Positions 28,253 through 36,868 of a stretch of 64,000 bases of DNA are shown here, in pieces. A program made the translations under genes and the position numbers. Origin of the DNA: Mumia flava (GTDB lineage Bacteria; Actinomycetota; Actinomycetes; Propionibacteriales; Nocardioidaceae); NCBI RefSeq assembly GCF_002797495.1, contig NZ_PGEZ01000001.1:682001-746000 (forward strand). The letters are read 5' to 3'. The stretch's first letter is position 1. The number at the start of each line of letters is the position of its first letter. The notes beneath the pieces were generated by a model. It had not been told where the DNA came from. It saw only the letters and a program-made list of their open reading frames with translations, and did not search any database.

Positions 28253-29221
28253 TCAGCGGGTCAGGACGATCTTCCCGAACACGTCGCCGTCGGCGACCGC
28301 CTGGAAGGCCCGCTGTGCCTCGGTCATCGGGATCACGTCGTCGATCAGGGGACGGGTGCCGGTCGCGTCGAGCATCTCCACGAGCTGCGCGAGCTCGGTC
28401 CGCGTCCCCATCGTCGATCCCTGGATCCGCAGCTGGAGGAAGAAGATCCGGGTGAGCTCGGCCTGCGAGGGGTTCGGACCCGACGTCGCGCCGGCGATCA
28501 CGATCGTGCCGCCGGGCTTGAGCGACTTGACCGAGTGCGACCAGGTCGCCGCGCCGACCGTCTCCATCACGGCGTCGACCTTCACGGGCAGCCGTGCCCC
28601 CGACTCGAACACCTCGTGCGCGCCGATCTCGAGCGCCCGGGCACGCTTGGCCTCGTCGCGGCTGGTGGCGAAGACACGCAGTCCCGCGGCGCGGGCGAGG
28701 GTCACCAGCGCGGTCGCGACGCCGCCTCCGGCGCCTTGCACCAGCACGGAGTCCCCCGGCTTGAGCCCGGACTGCGTGAAGAGCATGCGGTACGCGGTGA
28801 GCCAGGCGGTCGGGAGGCAGGCTGCCTCCTCGAACGACAGTCCCGCCGGCTTCGGGACGACGTTGCGCCTCGGCACGGCGACGACGTCGGCGAACGTGCC
28901 CTGGTAGCGCTCCGAGAGCAGCGAGCGCTTCGGGTCGTGCGTCTCGTCCCCGGACCACGACGGGTCGCTGATCACGGCGTGCACGACCACTTCGTTGCCG
29001 TCGGCGTCGTACCCTGCGGCGTCGCAGCCGAGGATCATCGGCAGCGCCTCCTCGCGCAGCCCGACCCCCTTCAGGGACCACAGGTCGTGGTGGTTGAGCG
29101 ACGCAGCCTTGACCCGGACCGTCGTCCACCCCTCGGGTACGTCGGGCTCGGGGCGCTCCCCGAGGACGAGGCCGGACAGCGGGTCGTCGTTGCTGAACGA
29201 GGATGCATACACGGCGAACAT
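28253..29221 (-). CDS. Zinc-type alcohol dehydrogenase-like / quinone oxidoreductase (MDR superfamily)
   Basis: 322-aa medium-chain dehydrogenase/reductase. The N-terminal catalytic fold includes AASLNHHDLWSLKG and LGCDAAGYDADGNEV; the NAD(P) Rossmann motif is LVQGAGGGVATALVTLA. The four structural-zinc cysteines of classical ADH are absent, so it is closer to the zinc-independent quinone oxidoreductase branch. Substrate cannot be read from the sequence. It is monocistronic, convergent with kgd across the repeat-filled gap. Confidence 0.87.
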   Translation of the reverse strand: MFAVYASSFSNDDPLSGLVLGERPEPDVPEGWTTVRVKAASLNHHDLWSLKGVGLREEALPMILGCDAAGYDADGNEVVVHAVISDPSWSGDETHDPKRSLLSERYQGTFADVVAVPRRNVVPKPAGLSFEEAACLPTAWLTAYRMLFTQSGLKPGDSVLVQGAGGGVATALVTLARAAGLRVFATSRDEAKRARALEIGAHEVFESGARLPVKVDAVMETVGAATWSHSVKSLKPGGTIVIAGATSGPNPSQAELTRIFFLQLRIQGSTMGTRTELAQLVEMLDATGTRPLIDDVIPMTEAQRAFQAVADGDVFGKIVLTR

Positions 29222-29272
29222 GTCGGCACCCTACCGACCGCCCACCGCCCAGTGCCCACCGCGCCGTGGAGT

Positions 29273-29292
29273 CTCCCCAGCCGGCTGGGGAG
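29273..29292. repeat. 20-bp perfect palindrome in malic-enzyme/oxidoreductase gap
   Basis: CTCCCCAGCCGGCTGGGGAG reads the same on both strands. A second, partial copy (AGCCGGCTGGGGAGTC) lies at 29341-29356, with related variants (CACCTGG, GTAGCCCGGTGAGG) between. The same CCCAGCCGGCTAC core recurs in the gap near 48,055. The stretch 29224-29443 holds no other recognisable feature apart from a G-rich GCGGTGCGGGGCGG duplication near 29,400. Confidence 0.8.
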
Positions 29293-29443
29293 TCCTTCAC
29301 CTGGCGCGGGAGACTTCCGTAGCCCGGTGAGGAACTCCGTAGCCGGCTGGGGAGTCTCCAGCGGCCGCGCGGTGCCCTGCGGGCTGTCAGCTCGGGCGGG
29401 CGGTGCGGGGCGGGCGGTGCGGGGCGGTCGGTGGGGCGTACGC

Positions 29444-30640
29444 CTACCGGCGGGCGACGCCGGCAGCGCGCGCCGCGTCGGCGACCGCACCGGCGACCGC
29501 CGGCGCCACACGCTCGTCGAACGGCGACGGGATCACGTACGCCTCGCTGAGTGCGTCGCCGACCAGGTCGGACAGCGCACGCGCCGCAGCGACCTTCATC
29601 GACTCCGTGACGCGGCTGGCCCGCACGTCGAGCGCGCCGCGGAAGACACCGGGGAAGGCGAGGACGTTGTTGATCTGGTTCGGGTAGTCCGAGCGCCCGG
29701 TCGCGACGACGCGGGCGTGCCGGCGCGCGATGTCCGGGTGGACCTCGGGCGTCGGGTTCGCCAGAGCGAACACGATCGCGTCGTCGGCCATCCGCTCGAT
29801 CGCGGACTCCGGCACGGAACCGCCCGACACCCCGATGAACACGTCGGCGCCCTCGAGCGCGTCGGCCAGCGACCCGCGCCGGCCCCACTCGCTGGTCTCG
29901 TAGGCCATCTCAGCCTTGATCGGCGTCAGGTCGTCGCGTCCGGGATGGATCACGCCCTTGCGGTCGACCAGGGCGATCCGCCGGACACCGCTCGCGAGCA
30001 GGATCCGTGCGATCGCGACGCCCGCGGCACCGGCGCCGGAGATCACGACGGAGGTGTCCTCCTCGCGGCGACCGGTCAGTCGGAGTGCATTGAAGAGGGC
30101 GGCCAACGTCACGATCGCGGTGCCGTGCTGGTCGTCGTGGAAGACCGGGATGTCCACGCGAGCCTGGAGTGCCGCCTCGATCTCGAAGCACCGCGGTGCG
30201 GCGATGTCCTCGAGGTTGATCCCCCCGAAGCTGGGCGCCATCCGAGCAACGGTGTCGACGAACGCGTCGACGTCGCGCACGTCCAGTGCCAGCGGGATCG
30301 CGTCGACACCACCGAACTGCTTGAACAGGACGGCCTTGCCCTCCATCACCGGCAGCGAGGCCTTCGGGCCGATGTCGCCGAGCCCGAGGACGGCCGACCC
30401 GTCGGTCACGACCGCAACGGTGTTCGGGACCCAGGTGTAGTCGTCGGCGACGGCCGGATCCTCAGCGATCGCCTCGCACACGCGGGCGACACCCGGGGTG
30501 TACGAGAGCGAGAGATCGTCGGCGTCGCGCAGGGCTACGGTGCTCGAGATCGCCATCTTCCCGCCCCGGTGTACGTCGAAGACCGGATCCCCGGCGAACT
30601 TCGGCGAACCCACCATACGGTCGACAAACTCGGCAACCAC
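29444..30640 (-). CDS. NAD(P)-dependent malic enzyme
   Basis: 398-aa short bacterial malic enzyme decarboxylating malate to pyruvate. Visible features are the DPVFDVHRGGKMAI N-terminus, LSLSYTPGVARVCEAIAEDP, the tyrosine of SYTPGV, the metal/substrate segment INLEDIAAPRCFEIE, FHDDQHGTAIV and the dinucleotide fold VVISGAGAAGVAIARILLASG. No phosphotransacetylase-like C-terminal extension is present. I use the GTG at 30640 with TGAGG 9 nt before it; other GTG starts lie within 15 bp. It supplies pyruvate/NADPH near the TCA-cycle kgd gene. Confidence 0.93.
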   Translation of the reverse strand: MVAEFVDRMVGSPKFAGDPVFDVHRGGKMAISSTVALRDADDLSLSYTPGVARVCEAIAEDPAVADDYTWVPNTVAVVTDGSAVLGLGDIGPKASLPVMEGKAVLFKQFGGVDAIPLALDVRDVDAFVDTVARMAPSFGGINLEDIAAPRCFEIEAALQARVDIPVFHDDQHGTAIVTLAALFNALRLTGRREEDTSVVISGAGAAGVAIARILLASGVRRIALVDRKGVIHPGRDDLTPIKAEMAYETSEWGRRGSLADALEGADVFIGVSGGSVPESAIERMADDAIVFALANPTPEVHPDIARRHARVVATGRSDYPNQINNVLAFPGVFRGALDVRASRVTESMKVAAARALSDLVGDALSEAYVIPSPFDERVAPAVAGAVADAARAAGVARR

Positions 30641-30853
30641 GACAAACCTCACAAGGGAGACGAAGAACGGGGCCGGGCCCACCGTCTCACGTCGAGACGG
30701 AAGCAGAGTCCTGGCACCGCGAAGGAAAGGGATGAAGGCTCCGCACGCGACCGGTCGGATCGCGGGAGCGCGAAGACGGGGGGTTACCCCGCCACTATTG
30801 AACCACACCGCTCTGACGGGTCGGACCGCGTCGGTGGAACAGAGACGCGCGTC

Positions 30854-31258
30854 TCACCCGTGCGACGGCGCCTCCGGGGTGCCGGCGTCGGCGAGCGCGC
30901 GGCGGCTGGGCGCCGACAGGACTCCGAACAGCACCACCGCCGCCGCGATCGTCAGCAGCCCGCTCAACGGCGGCGCGGTCTCGCGCAACCCCCAGGCCAG
31001 GCCGAGCTGCACCAGCTGGGTGAAGACTGCTGGGGCACGCCCCCACGACCGCAGCGTCCACAGCGCCCACCCCGTCGCGAGCTGGAGGCCTGCGTAGCCG
31101 ACGAAGAACATCGTCGTGCCCACGGCCAGCACGACCTGGCCGTGCCGCACCGCTGCGAGGTCGAATCCCGCGAAAACGAGCAGTGACAACGCCTCGACGG
31201 CGAGCACCACCACCGCTACTGTGAGGCGGGTCGGACGTGCGCGGGAAGTGTGACCCAC
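30854..31258 (-). CDS. Hypothetical four-helix membrane protein
   Basis: 134-aa protein with four hydrophobic segments (LTVAVVVLAVEALSLLVFAG; VVLAVGTTMFFVGYAGLQLA; VFTQLVQLGLAWGL; LLTIAAAVVLFGVLSA). No motif beyond that is evident. It is divergent from whiB1 with 229 bp between the starts. Similar small membrane proteins next to whiB1 occur in actinobacteria, but I cannot name a function. Confidence 0.75.
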   Translation of the reverse strand: MGHTSRARPTRLTVAVVVLAVEALSLLVFAGFDLAAVRHGQVVLAVGTTMFFVGYAGLQLATGWALWTLRSWGRAPAVFTQLVQLGLAWGLRETAPPLSGLLTIAAAVVLFGVLSAPSRRALADAGTPEAPSHG

Positions 31259-31418
31259 GAGACAAGCTCCTTCGGCTGTATTGCTCTTGTGTTAACCCGC
31301 GTTTCTTGCGACGATCATATTGCCGTTGTGCGGCGCCCGATCACGGCGCCCGAGACGGTGATGAGTTCCACGATTCCCCCCTTGCACAAGAACGGAAACG
31401 TGAGTTCTCGCCCCCGTT

Positions 31419-31434
31419 AGTGAAAGTCTTCACA
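31419..31434. promoter_or_regulatory. CRP/GlxR-like site upstream of whiB1
   Basis: AGTGA-AAGTCT-TCACA matches the CRP consensus TGTGA-N6-TCACA in 9 of 10 defined bases. It lies 54 bp upstream of the whiB1 ATG. In Mycobacterium tuberculosis the whiB1 promoter is controlled by the cAMP receptor protein Rv3676, so regulation appears conserved here. The rest of the 229-bp gap shows AT-richer sequence near 31,280-31,330, suitable for promoters, but no confident hexamers. Confidence 0.65.
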
Positions 31435-31487
31435 ATGCTGCCGAGCCGTGTCACCCCCACGGCGCCCACAGGAAAGGAAGTTCCGTC

Positions 31488-31739
31488 ATGGACTGGCGTC
31501 ACCACGCTGCCTGCCTCGATGAGGATCCGGAGCTGTTCTTCCCGATCGGAAGCACGGGGCCCGCGATCTCTCAGGTCGAGGAGGCGAAGCTGGTCTGCCG
31601 TCGCTGCGACGTCCGTGACCAGTGCCTCGAGTGGGCCCTCGGCTCCGGTCAGGACCACGGTGTGTGGGGCGGCCTGAGCGAGGACGAGCGTCGCGCCCTC
31701 AAGCGTCGCACCGCCCGCGCCCGGATCCGCACCGCCTGA
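31488..31739 (+). CDS. whiB1: WhiB1-type iron-sulfur transcription factor
   Basis: 83-aa Wbl protein. The four [4Fe-4S] ligands are C9, C37, C40 and C46 (ACLDED; VCRRCDVRDQCLEW). The GVWGG turn (HGVWGGLSEDERRALKRR) and the basic C-terminal tail for DNA contact are present. Sequence order MDWRHHAACLDEDPELFFP closely matches mycobacterial WhiB1, an essential, NO-sensitive partner of the principal sigma factor. AGGAAAG precedes the ATG. It is next to a PdtaS-like gene as in M. tuberculosis. Confidence 0.96.
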   Translation: MDWRHHAACLDEDPELFFPIGSTGPAISQVEEAKLVCRRCDVRDQCLEWALGSGQDHGVWGGLSEDERRALKRRTARARIRTA

Positions 31740-31754
31740 TCCGAACGACGCACA

Positions 31755-31787
31755 GGTCCCGCCCTCCCCGGAGGTGCGGGACCTTTT
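31755..31787 (+). terminator. Intrinsic terminator after whiB1
   Basis: GGTCCCGC and GCGGGACC form an 8-bp stem extended by CCTC/GAGG with one bulge, followed by TTTTGTG. It starts 16 bp after the whiB1 stop. The U-rich tail makes this one of the clearest factor-independent terminators in the window, and it lies before the convergent histidine kinase gene. Confidence 0.88.
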
Positions 31788-31864
31788 GTGTGTCCGGGCC
31801 CGGAACGGTCGTCCGTACGGACGGGCCCGTCCGTACGACCGGTGCCGCCGACCGTGCGGGCGCG

Positions 31865-33346
31865 TCATCGACCGCTCAGGGGGATCTCGACCGCGACCCG
31901 CGTCCCGCCCCCGCCGGTCGCCGGGGACCGAGGGCCGAAGGCCAAGGACCCGCCCAGCTCGGACTCCACCAGCGTCGCCACGATCGACAGTCCCAGGCTG
32001 TTCGAGGAGCTCGGCTCGAACCCGACCGGGAGCCCGACGCCGTCGTCGACCACGGCCACACGGAGGTACGCCGGGCGGCGCTCCACCTGGAGCAGCACGT
32101 GGCCCCGCTCCTCCTCGCCGAACGCATGCTCCGCGGCGTTCTGGATCAGCTCGGTGAGGACCATCGCCAGCGGCGTCGCGACCTCCGCGCGCAGCTCGCC
32201 GAACGACCCGGCCCGCTCCGTGGTGACCAGCCGGGCGGGCGAGGAGACCTCCGCGACCATCTGGCGCAACCGGTCCGCCACCTCGTCGAACTCCACCGTC
32301 TCGTCGAAGGCCTGGCTGAGGGTGTCGTGCACGACCGCGATCGACCCGATCCTGCGGACGGCCTCCTCCAACGCCTCGCGCCCGGCGCCGTCCTCCATCC
32401 GCCGAGCCTGGAGGCGCAGCAGCGCCTGGACGGTCTGGAGGTTGTTCTTGACCCGGTGGTGGATCTCCCGGATCGTCGCCTCCTTGCTCATCAGCTCCCG
32501 CTCGCGCCCCCGCAGCTCGGTGACGTCGCGCAGCAGCACGAGCGCGCCGGACGACTGGCCGTGCGTCCGGAGCGGGATCGCCCGCAGGCTCAGCGACGCG
32601 TCGCCGTTCTCCAGGTCCGCAGCAGCGCCGACCCGTCCGGTCAGGGCGGACGAGAGCGCGCTGTCGGTTGGGCGCTGCGGCGCCGGGACCAGCGCCCGTG
32701 TGGCCGCGACCAGGTCGGCTCCCTGGAGGTCGGCGGTCACGCCGAGCCGACGGAAGGCAGACACGCCGTTCGGGCTCGCGTACATCACCGTGCCCGCGGC
32801 GTCGACCCGGATGAGCCCGTCACCGACCCGCGGCGAGTGGCTTAGGTCGGACTGCTCGCCCGGGATCGGGAACGCGCCCTCGCTGATCATCCCCGTCAGG
32901 TCGTCGGCGATCTGGAGGTACGCGAGCTCGAGGCGGCTCGGGGTCCGCACGCCCAGCAGGTTCGTGCTGCGCGCGACCACGGCGATCACCCGGCCGTCGC
33001 GGCGCACCGGGATCGCCTCGAGGCGGACCGGGATGTCCTCGCGCCACTCGGGGTCGCCCTCGCGGATCACCCGGCCCTCGCGCATGGCCGCCTCCAACGC
33101 GGGACGGCGGTGGCTCGGCACGAAGTCGCCGACCAGGTCGTCCAGGTGAGCCGTGACGCCGGTCGTCGGCCTCATCTGCGCCCCGGACCAGAATCCCTTG
33201 CCCTCCGAGTCCGGGAGCCAGAGGACGAGATCGGCGAACGACAGGTCGGCGAGGATCTGCCAGTCGGCGACCAGCCGGTGCAGCCACTCGACGTCCTCGC
33301 GACTCAGTGCGGTCTGGTGGCGAGCGACGTCGTCGAGGGAGGGCAC
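31865..33346 (-). CDS. PdtaS-like sensor histidine kinase (GAF-PAS-HisKA_2)
   Basis: 493-aa soluble kinase. Residues about 1-145 form a GAF-like domain, 165-280 a PAS-like domain (GLIRVDAAGTVMYASPNGVS to LLRDVTELRGRERE), then a HisKA_2 dimerisation helix with the phosphoacceptor region EIHHRVKNNLQTVQALL (H296/H297) and an HATPase domain with ELIQNAAEHAF and GLGLS-like SNSLGLSIV. No membrane segment is seen. This layout and its place beside whiB1 match PdtaS of M. tuberculosis, which phosphorylates the RNA-binding antiterminator PdtaR; no pdtaR is in the window. GTG 33346 is the likely start. Confidence 0.92.
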   Translation of the reverse strand: MPSLDDVARHQTALSREDVEWLHRLVADWQILADLSFADLVLWLPDSEGKGFWSGAQMRPTTGVTAHLDDLVGDFVPSHRRPALEAAMREGRVIREGDPEWREDIPVRLEAIPVRRDGRVIAVVARSTNLLGVRTPSRLELAYLQIADDLTGMISEGAFPIPGEQSDLSHSPRVGDGLIRVDAAGTVMYASPNGVSAFRRLGVTADLQGADLVAATRALVPAPQRPTDSALSSALTGRVGAAADLENGDASLSLRAIPLRTHGQSSGALVLLRDVTELRGRERELMSKEATIREIHHRVKNNLQTVQALLRLQARRMEDGAGREALEEAVRRIGSIAVVHDTLSQAFDETVEFDEVADRLRQMVAEVSSPARLVTTERAGSFGELRAEVATPLAMVLTELIQNAAEHAFGEEERGHVLLQVERRPAYLRVAVVDDGVGLPVGFEPSSSNSLGLSIVATLVESELGGSLAFGPRSPATGGGGTRVAVEIPLSGR

Positions 33347-33424
33347 CGACCCAGCGTATCGGCGGGCCCCGAGGGCGCGGGGTACCCTCTCTCCGCCGAC
33401 ACCGAGCGTGCAACGATAGGGCCC

Positions 33425-34351
33425 GTGTCTGAGTCGTACTGGCGGTCCGTCATCGAGGCCGGCATGCGCGTTCCCGAGGACCGATCGCTCAACGATCTGA
33501 CCCTCGAGCTGACCGAGATGCTCGCCAGCACCGATCCGGCGGTCCGGGACGATCTCGCGGTGCCGGTGCTGACCAGCTGGATCGGCAACGGGACGTACGA
33601 CGAGCTGCTGCGCGGATTCGGCAACGGCCTGGTCACCGGTCTGCGCAACGGCCTGGGCTCCGACGGGGACGCGAGCGTGCTGCGACGTTCCTACACCGCA
33701 CTGGTGCTGACCGAGACCGTGCTCCGCGACAACACCCACCAGCTGCTCCCGGCGGCGACCGTGATGGGGTGGGGCGACCAGGTGACCTCGTGGTTCGTCC
33801 GCGAGCGGGACCTGCGCGGCTGGATCCCGGAGCTCGGCTGGGCGCACGCGGTCGCGCACGGTGCCGACCTGATCGCCGCGCTCGCCCGCTCCGAGCACTT
33901 CGACAAGCTCGAGCTGACGGTGCTGCTCGACGTCGTCGCCGACCGTCTGCTCGCCGACACGCACTACGTGCTCAGCCACGGCGAGGACGACCGCCTCGCG
34001 TTCGCCGTCATGACGATCCTGCACCGCGACGCGGTCAGCTCGAACGTCGTCGAGCCCTGGATCGCCCGGCTGGCGGCCGGGACCCGGCGACCACGGACGC
34101 GTGGGCAGGCCGGGGGCGAGTGGCCGACGCCGGCCGCCGCGAACACCTCGCGCTTCCTGCGCGCGCTGTACGTCCAGCTCGCGCTCGGCGTGAAGGGCCG
34201 CTCCGACCTGCCCGGGGACGAGCGCCTGTTCGCCACCCCCGCGCCCGATCGAGCGGACCTCCTGCTCGTGGTCATCGACCAGATCCGGGCCGAGAACCCG
34301 GGACTCTTCGCGTCCACCAGCGGTCGCCGTACGCTCACGACGACACACTGA
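33425..34351 (+). CDS. DUF2785 domain-containing protein
   Basis: 308-aa soluble protein resembling DUF2785 proteins: YWRSVIEAGMRVPEDRSLNDL at the start, then RRSYTALVLTETVLRDN and ELGWAHAVAHGADLIAALA, helical repeats of the family. The GTG at 33425 begins the conserved domain, and the frame upstream is antisense of the kinase. Divergent from the pdtaS-like gene with a 78-bp gap. No catalytic residues can be assigned and the function is unknown. Confidence 0.8.
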   Translation: MSESYWRSVIEAGMRVPEDRSLNDLTLELTEMLASTDPAVRDDLAVPVLTSWIGNGTYDELLRGFGNGLVTGLRNGLGSDGDASVLRRSYTALVLTETVLRDNTHQLLPAATVMGWGDQVTSWFVRERDLRGWIPELGWAHAVAHGADLIAALARSEHFDKLELTVLLDVVADRLLADTHYVLSHGEDDRLAFAVMTILHRDAVSSNVVEPWIARLAAGTRRPRTRGQAGGEWPTPAAANTSRFLRALYVQLALGVKGRSDLPGDERLFATPAPDRADLLLVVIDQIRAENPGLFASTSGRRTLTTTH

Positions 34352-34402
34352 TCGGCCACCGGGCCGTGCGCCCGGCTCTTACCGCTCGGTAACGTAGGTC
34401 AC

Positions 34403-36088
34403 ATGACCTCCGACACCCCCGCCGACGCGCCCGCCGAGGGCCGCGAGGGCCACGGCGGCGACCACGCGGTCGACGTCGCCCGTGCCCACGGCGTCACGAC
34501 CATGTTCACCCTGTCCGGCGCCCACGTGTTCCCGATGTACGACGGTGCGGTGAAGGCGGACCCGCCGATGCGGATCGTCGACGTCCGGCACGAGCCGTCC
34601 GCGGTCTTCGCCGCGGAGGCGACCGGCAAGCTGACCCGCGACCCCGGGCTCGCCGTGCTCACGGCCGGCCCCGGGGTGACGAACGGCGTCAGCCCGATCG
34701 CTCAGGCCCACTTCGCCGGCTCGCCGCTCGTGGTGGTCGGCGGGCGTGCCCCGGCGAACCGGTGGGGCACCGGCAGCCTCCAGGAGCTCGATCACCCGCC
34801 GATCGTCGAGACGGTCTCCAAGTGGGCCGCCACCGCCCACGCCGTCGACGACATCGCGCCGATGACCGACCGGGCCTTCACGCTCGCACGCTCGTCGCAC
34901 CGGGGCCCGACCTTCCTCGACGTCCCGATGGACCAGCTGTTCTCGCGCACCACGGTCACCTCGACCTCGACCGGCGAGGCGACCCGGATCGAGCCCGACG
35001 CCGACGCGATCGAGCGGACGGCACGCCTTCTGCACGCCTCCGAGCGCCCTGTGCTCGTGCTCGGCACCGACGTCTGGGCCGACCACGCCGAGGATGCCGC
35101 GCTCCGCTTCGTGGAGGAGTCCGGGATCCCGGTCCTGTCCAACGGCATGGGCCGCGGTGTGGTCCCCGGCGGACATCCCCAGCTCGTCACGAAGGCCCGC
35201 TCGCACGCGTTCAAGAACGCCGATCTCGTCGTGGTCGTCGGTGCACCGCTGGACTTCCGGCTCGGGTACGGCGTGTTCGGCGGCAAGGACGGCGCCGATC
35301 CCGCGAAGGTCGTCCATGTCGCGGACTCCCCCGCGCAGGTCTCGGGTCATGCAGCGCTGGCGGCCAGCGTCGCCGGCGACCTGACGACGACGCTGGACGG
35401 GCTGCTCGAGCGGCTCCTCGCCCAGTCCGGCACGAAACCCTCGTGGGCGGCCTGGCTGACCGACCTGCAGGAGCGCGTCGCCGCGGCCGCGCAGGCCGAC
35501 GCGACCCTCCTGACGGCGGAGGCGGACCCGATCCACCCGGCGCGGATCTACGGCGAGCTCCTCCCGCGGCTCGCCGACGACGCGGTCGTGATCGGCGACG
35601 GCGGCGACTTCGTCTCGTTCGCCGGCAAGTACGTCGAGCCGAAGCGTCCCGGCGGCTGGCTCGACCCCGGCCCGTACGGGTGCCTCGGCGCCGGGCTGGG
35701 CGCCGCGATGGCGGCCCGGATCGCCCGGCCGGACAGCCAGGTCGTGCTGCTGCTCGGCGACGGTGCCGCCGGGATGTCGCTGATCGACGTCGACACGCTC
35801 GTCCGTCACGACCTGCCCGTCGTGATGGTCGTGGGCAACAACTCCGCCTGGGGCCTGGAGAAGTCCCCGATGCAGTTCCTCTACGGCTACGACGTCGCGG
35901 CCGATCTCGCGCCACAGACCCGCTACGACCAGGTCGTGACCGCGCTCGGCGGCGGCGGCGAGGCCGTGACGGACCCGCGCGAGATCGGCCCTGCGCTCGA
36001 CCGCGCCTTCGCCTCCGGCGTCCCGTACCTCGTCAACGTGATGACCGACGTGAACGCGCAGTACCCGCGGAGCACGACGGGCGTCTGA
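34403..36088 (+). CDS. Thiamine-diphosphate enzyme, acetolactate synthase-like
   Basis: 561-aa three-domain TPP enzyme. The N-terminal Pyr domain has the activating glutamate in DVRHEPSAVFAAEATGK and a GPGVTNGVSP loop; the C-terminal PP domain has the GDG...NN cofactor motif (LGDGAAGMSLIDVDT to VVMVVGNNSAWG). Overall it resembles large-subunit acetolactate synthases, but there is no small subunit gene or ilv neighbour, so the substrate may differ (for example another 2-oxoacid). It lies 51 bp after the DUF2785 gene. I am sure of the superfamily, less of the reaction. Confidence 0.85.
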   Translation: MTSDTPADAPAEGREGHGGDHAVDVARAHGVTTMFTLSGAHVFPMYDGAVKADPPMRIVDVRHEPSAVFAAEATGKLTRDPGLAVLTAGPGVTNGVSPIAQAHFAGSPLVVVGGRAPANRWGTGSLQELDHPPIVETVSKWAATAHAVDDIAPMTDRAFTLARSSHRGPTFLDVPMDQLFSRTTVTSTSTGEATRIEPDADAIERTARLLHASERPVLVLGTDVWADHAEDAALRFVEESGIPVLSNGMGRGVVPGGHPQLVTKARSHAFKNADLVVVVGAPLDFRLGYGVFGGKDGADPAKVVHVADSPAQVSGHAALAASVAGDLTTTLDGLLERLLAQSGTKPSWAAWLTDLQERVAAAAQADATLLTAEADPIHPARIYGELLPRLADDAVVIGDGGDFVSFAGKYVEPKRPGGWLDPGPYGCLGAGLGAAMAARIARPDSQVVLLLGDGAAGMSLIDVDTLVRHDLPVVMVVGNNSAWGLEKSPMQFLYGYDVAADLAPQTRYDQVVTALGGGGEAVTDPREIGPALDRAFASGVPYLVNVMTDVNAQYPRSTTGV

Positions 36089-36152
36089 CCGCGTCCGGGT
36101 CCGTTGGCCCGGCATGAGACCATGGATGGCGCAGCAAGCCTGAGGAGGACAC

Positions 36153-36227
36153 ATGGGCAAGACCGGCCGCAAGCGCCGCGCGCGTCGCAAGAAGAACGCG
36201 AACCACGGCAAGCGCCCCAACGCGTGA
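36153..36227 (+). CDS. 50S ribosomal protein bL37 (24 aa)
   Basis: A 24-codon gene encoding a strongly basic peptide that begins MGKTGRKRRARRKK and ends NANHGKRPNA. It matches the actinobacterial ribosomal protein bL37, seen in mycobacterial ribosome structures. GAGGAGG lies 5 nt upstream of the ATG and a strong terminator follows 18 bp after the stop, so it has its own expression signals. It is shorter than usual gene-calling cut-offs. Start, Shine-Dalgarno and terminator together make this convincing. Confidence 0.92.
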   Translation: MGKTGRKRRARRKKNANHGKRPNA

Positions 36228-36245
36228 CGTCGTGATCGACGCACA

Positions 36246-36280
36246 GGCCCCGTACCGGCTCGGTACGGGGCCTTCGTCTT
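36246..36280. terminator. Intrinsic terminator after bL37
   Basis: A perfect 12-bp stem GGCCCCGTACCG/CGGTACGGGGCC with a 3-nt loop GCT is followed on the plus strand by TTCGTCTTT. It terminates bL37 and, being symmetrical, can also serve the convergent sigR-rsrA-thioesterase-GNAT operon that ends at 36311. Confidence 0.9.
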
Positions 36281-36310
36281 TCGCGCGTACGAGGCGTGCC
36301 GCCGTGCGGC

Positions 36311-36868
36311 TCAGATCGCGCGGGAGAACCCGACGAGGTCGACCCCGTCGATGGGCGACCAGTCCAGGTCGGGACGTCGGTCGAAACCGAAACGGCGGTA
36401 GACCGCGTGCGCGGGGAGCATCTCGGGCAGCGAGCTGATCACGACCTCGGCCAGCCCGTCGGCCTCGGCACGCTCGAGGCACCAGCGGACCATCGCCGAG
36501 GCGACCCCACGTCCGCCGGCGGACGGATCGACGCCGAGCATCCGGAACTCGCCCTGGTCCGGCCGGGTCGCGAGCTCGCGCATGGGCGATCCGGCGCCGC
36601 ACCACGTGACCGAGCCGACGACCTCGGACCCGATCACCGCGACCAGCACCTCCGACGTCCGGGCCCGCGCAGGCGCATCCCGCAGGAGCCCGGCGTAGTA
36701 CTCGTCGGTCGTGCCGTCGGCCAGCGTGAGGTAGCCGGCGGTGTCGTACGCATCGACCACGACCTGGCCCGCCCGGTCGAGCTCCGAGGTCTCAGCGGGG
36801 CGCACCACGACCGAGCGATCGTCGCCGTCCTGCGGGCGCGAGGTCCCGTGCTCGGATGCCAGGGTCAT
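36311..36868 (-). CDS. GNAT-family N-acetyltransferase
   Basis: 185-aa acetyltransferase. Motif A for acetyl-CoA is FRMLGVDPSAGGRGVASAMV with the RGVAS pyrophosphate loop, followed by LPEMLPAHAVYRRFGF, the conserved aromatic C-terminal motif B. The substrate is unknown. It is the last gene of a four-gene run with sigR, joined to the thioesterase gene by a 4-bp overlap, so it should rise with thiol stress if SigR drives the operon. Confidence 0.88.
   Translation of the reverse strand: MTLASEHGTSRPQDGDDRSVVVRPAETSELDRAGQVVVDAYDTAGYLTLADGTTDEYYAGLLRDAPARARTSEVLVAVIGSEVVGSVTWCGAGSPMRELATRPDQGEFRMLGVDPSAGGRGVASAMVRWCLERAEADGLAEVVISSLPEMLPAHAVYRRFGFDRRPDLDWSPIDGVDLVGFSRAI

Noticed and set aside
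31865-34348. 827-aa version of the histidine kinase
   Set aside because: The upstream 334 codons lie antisense to the DUF2785 gene, which has the coherent family sequence. The kinase starts at GTG 33346.
34403-36088. Firm call of ilvB/ilvG for the TPP enzyme
   Set aside because: No small subunit or ilv gene is near, and the motifs define only the TPP superfamily, so I left the gene symbol blank.
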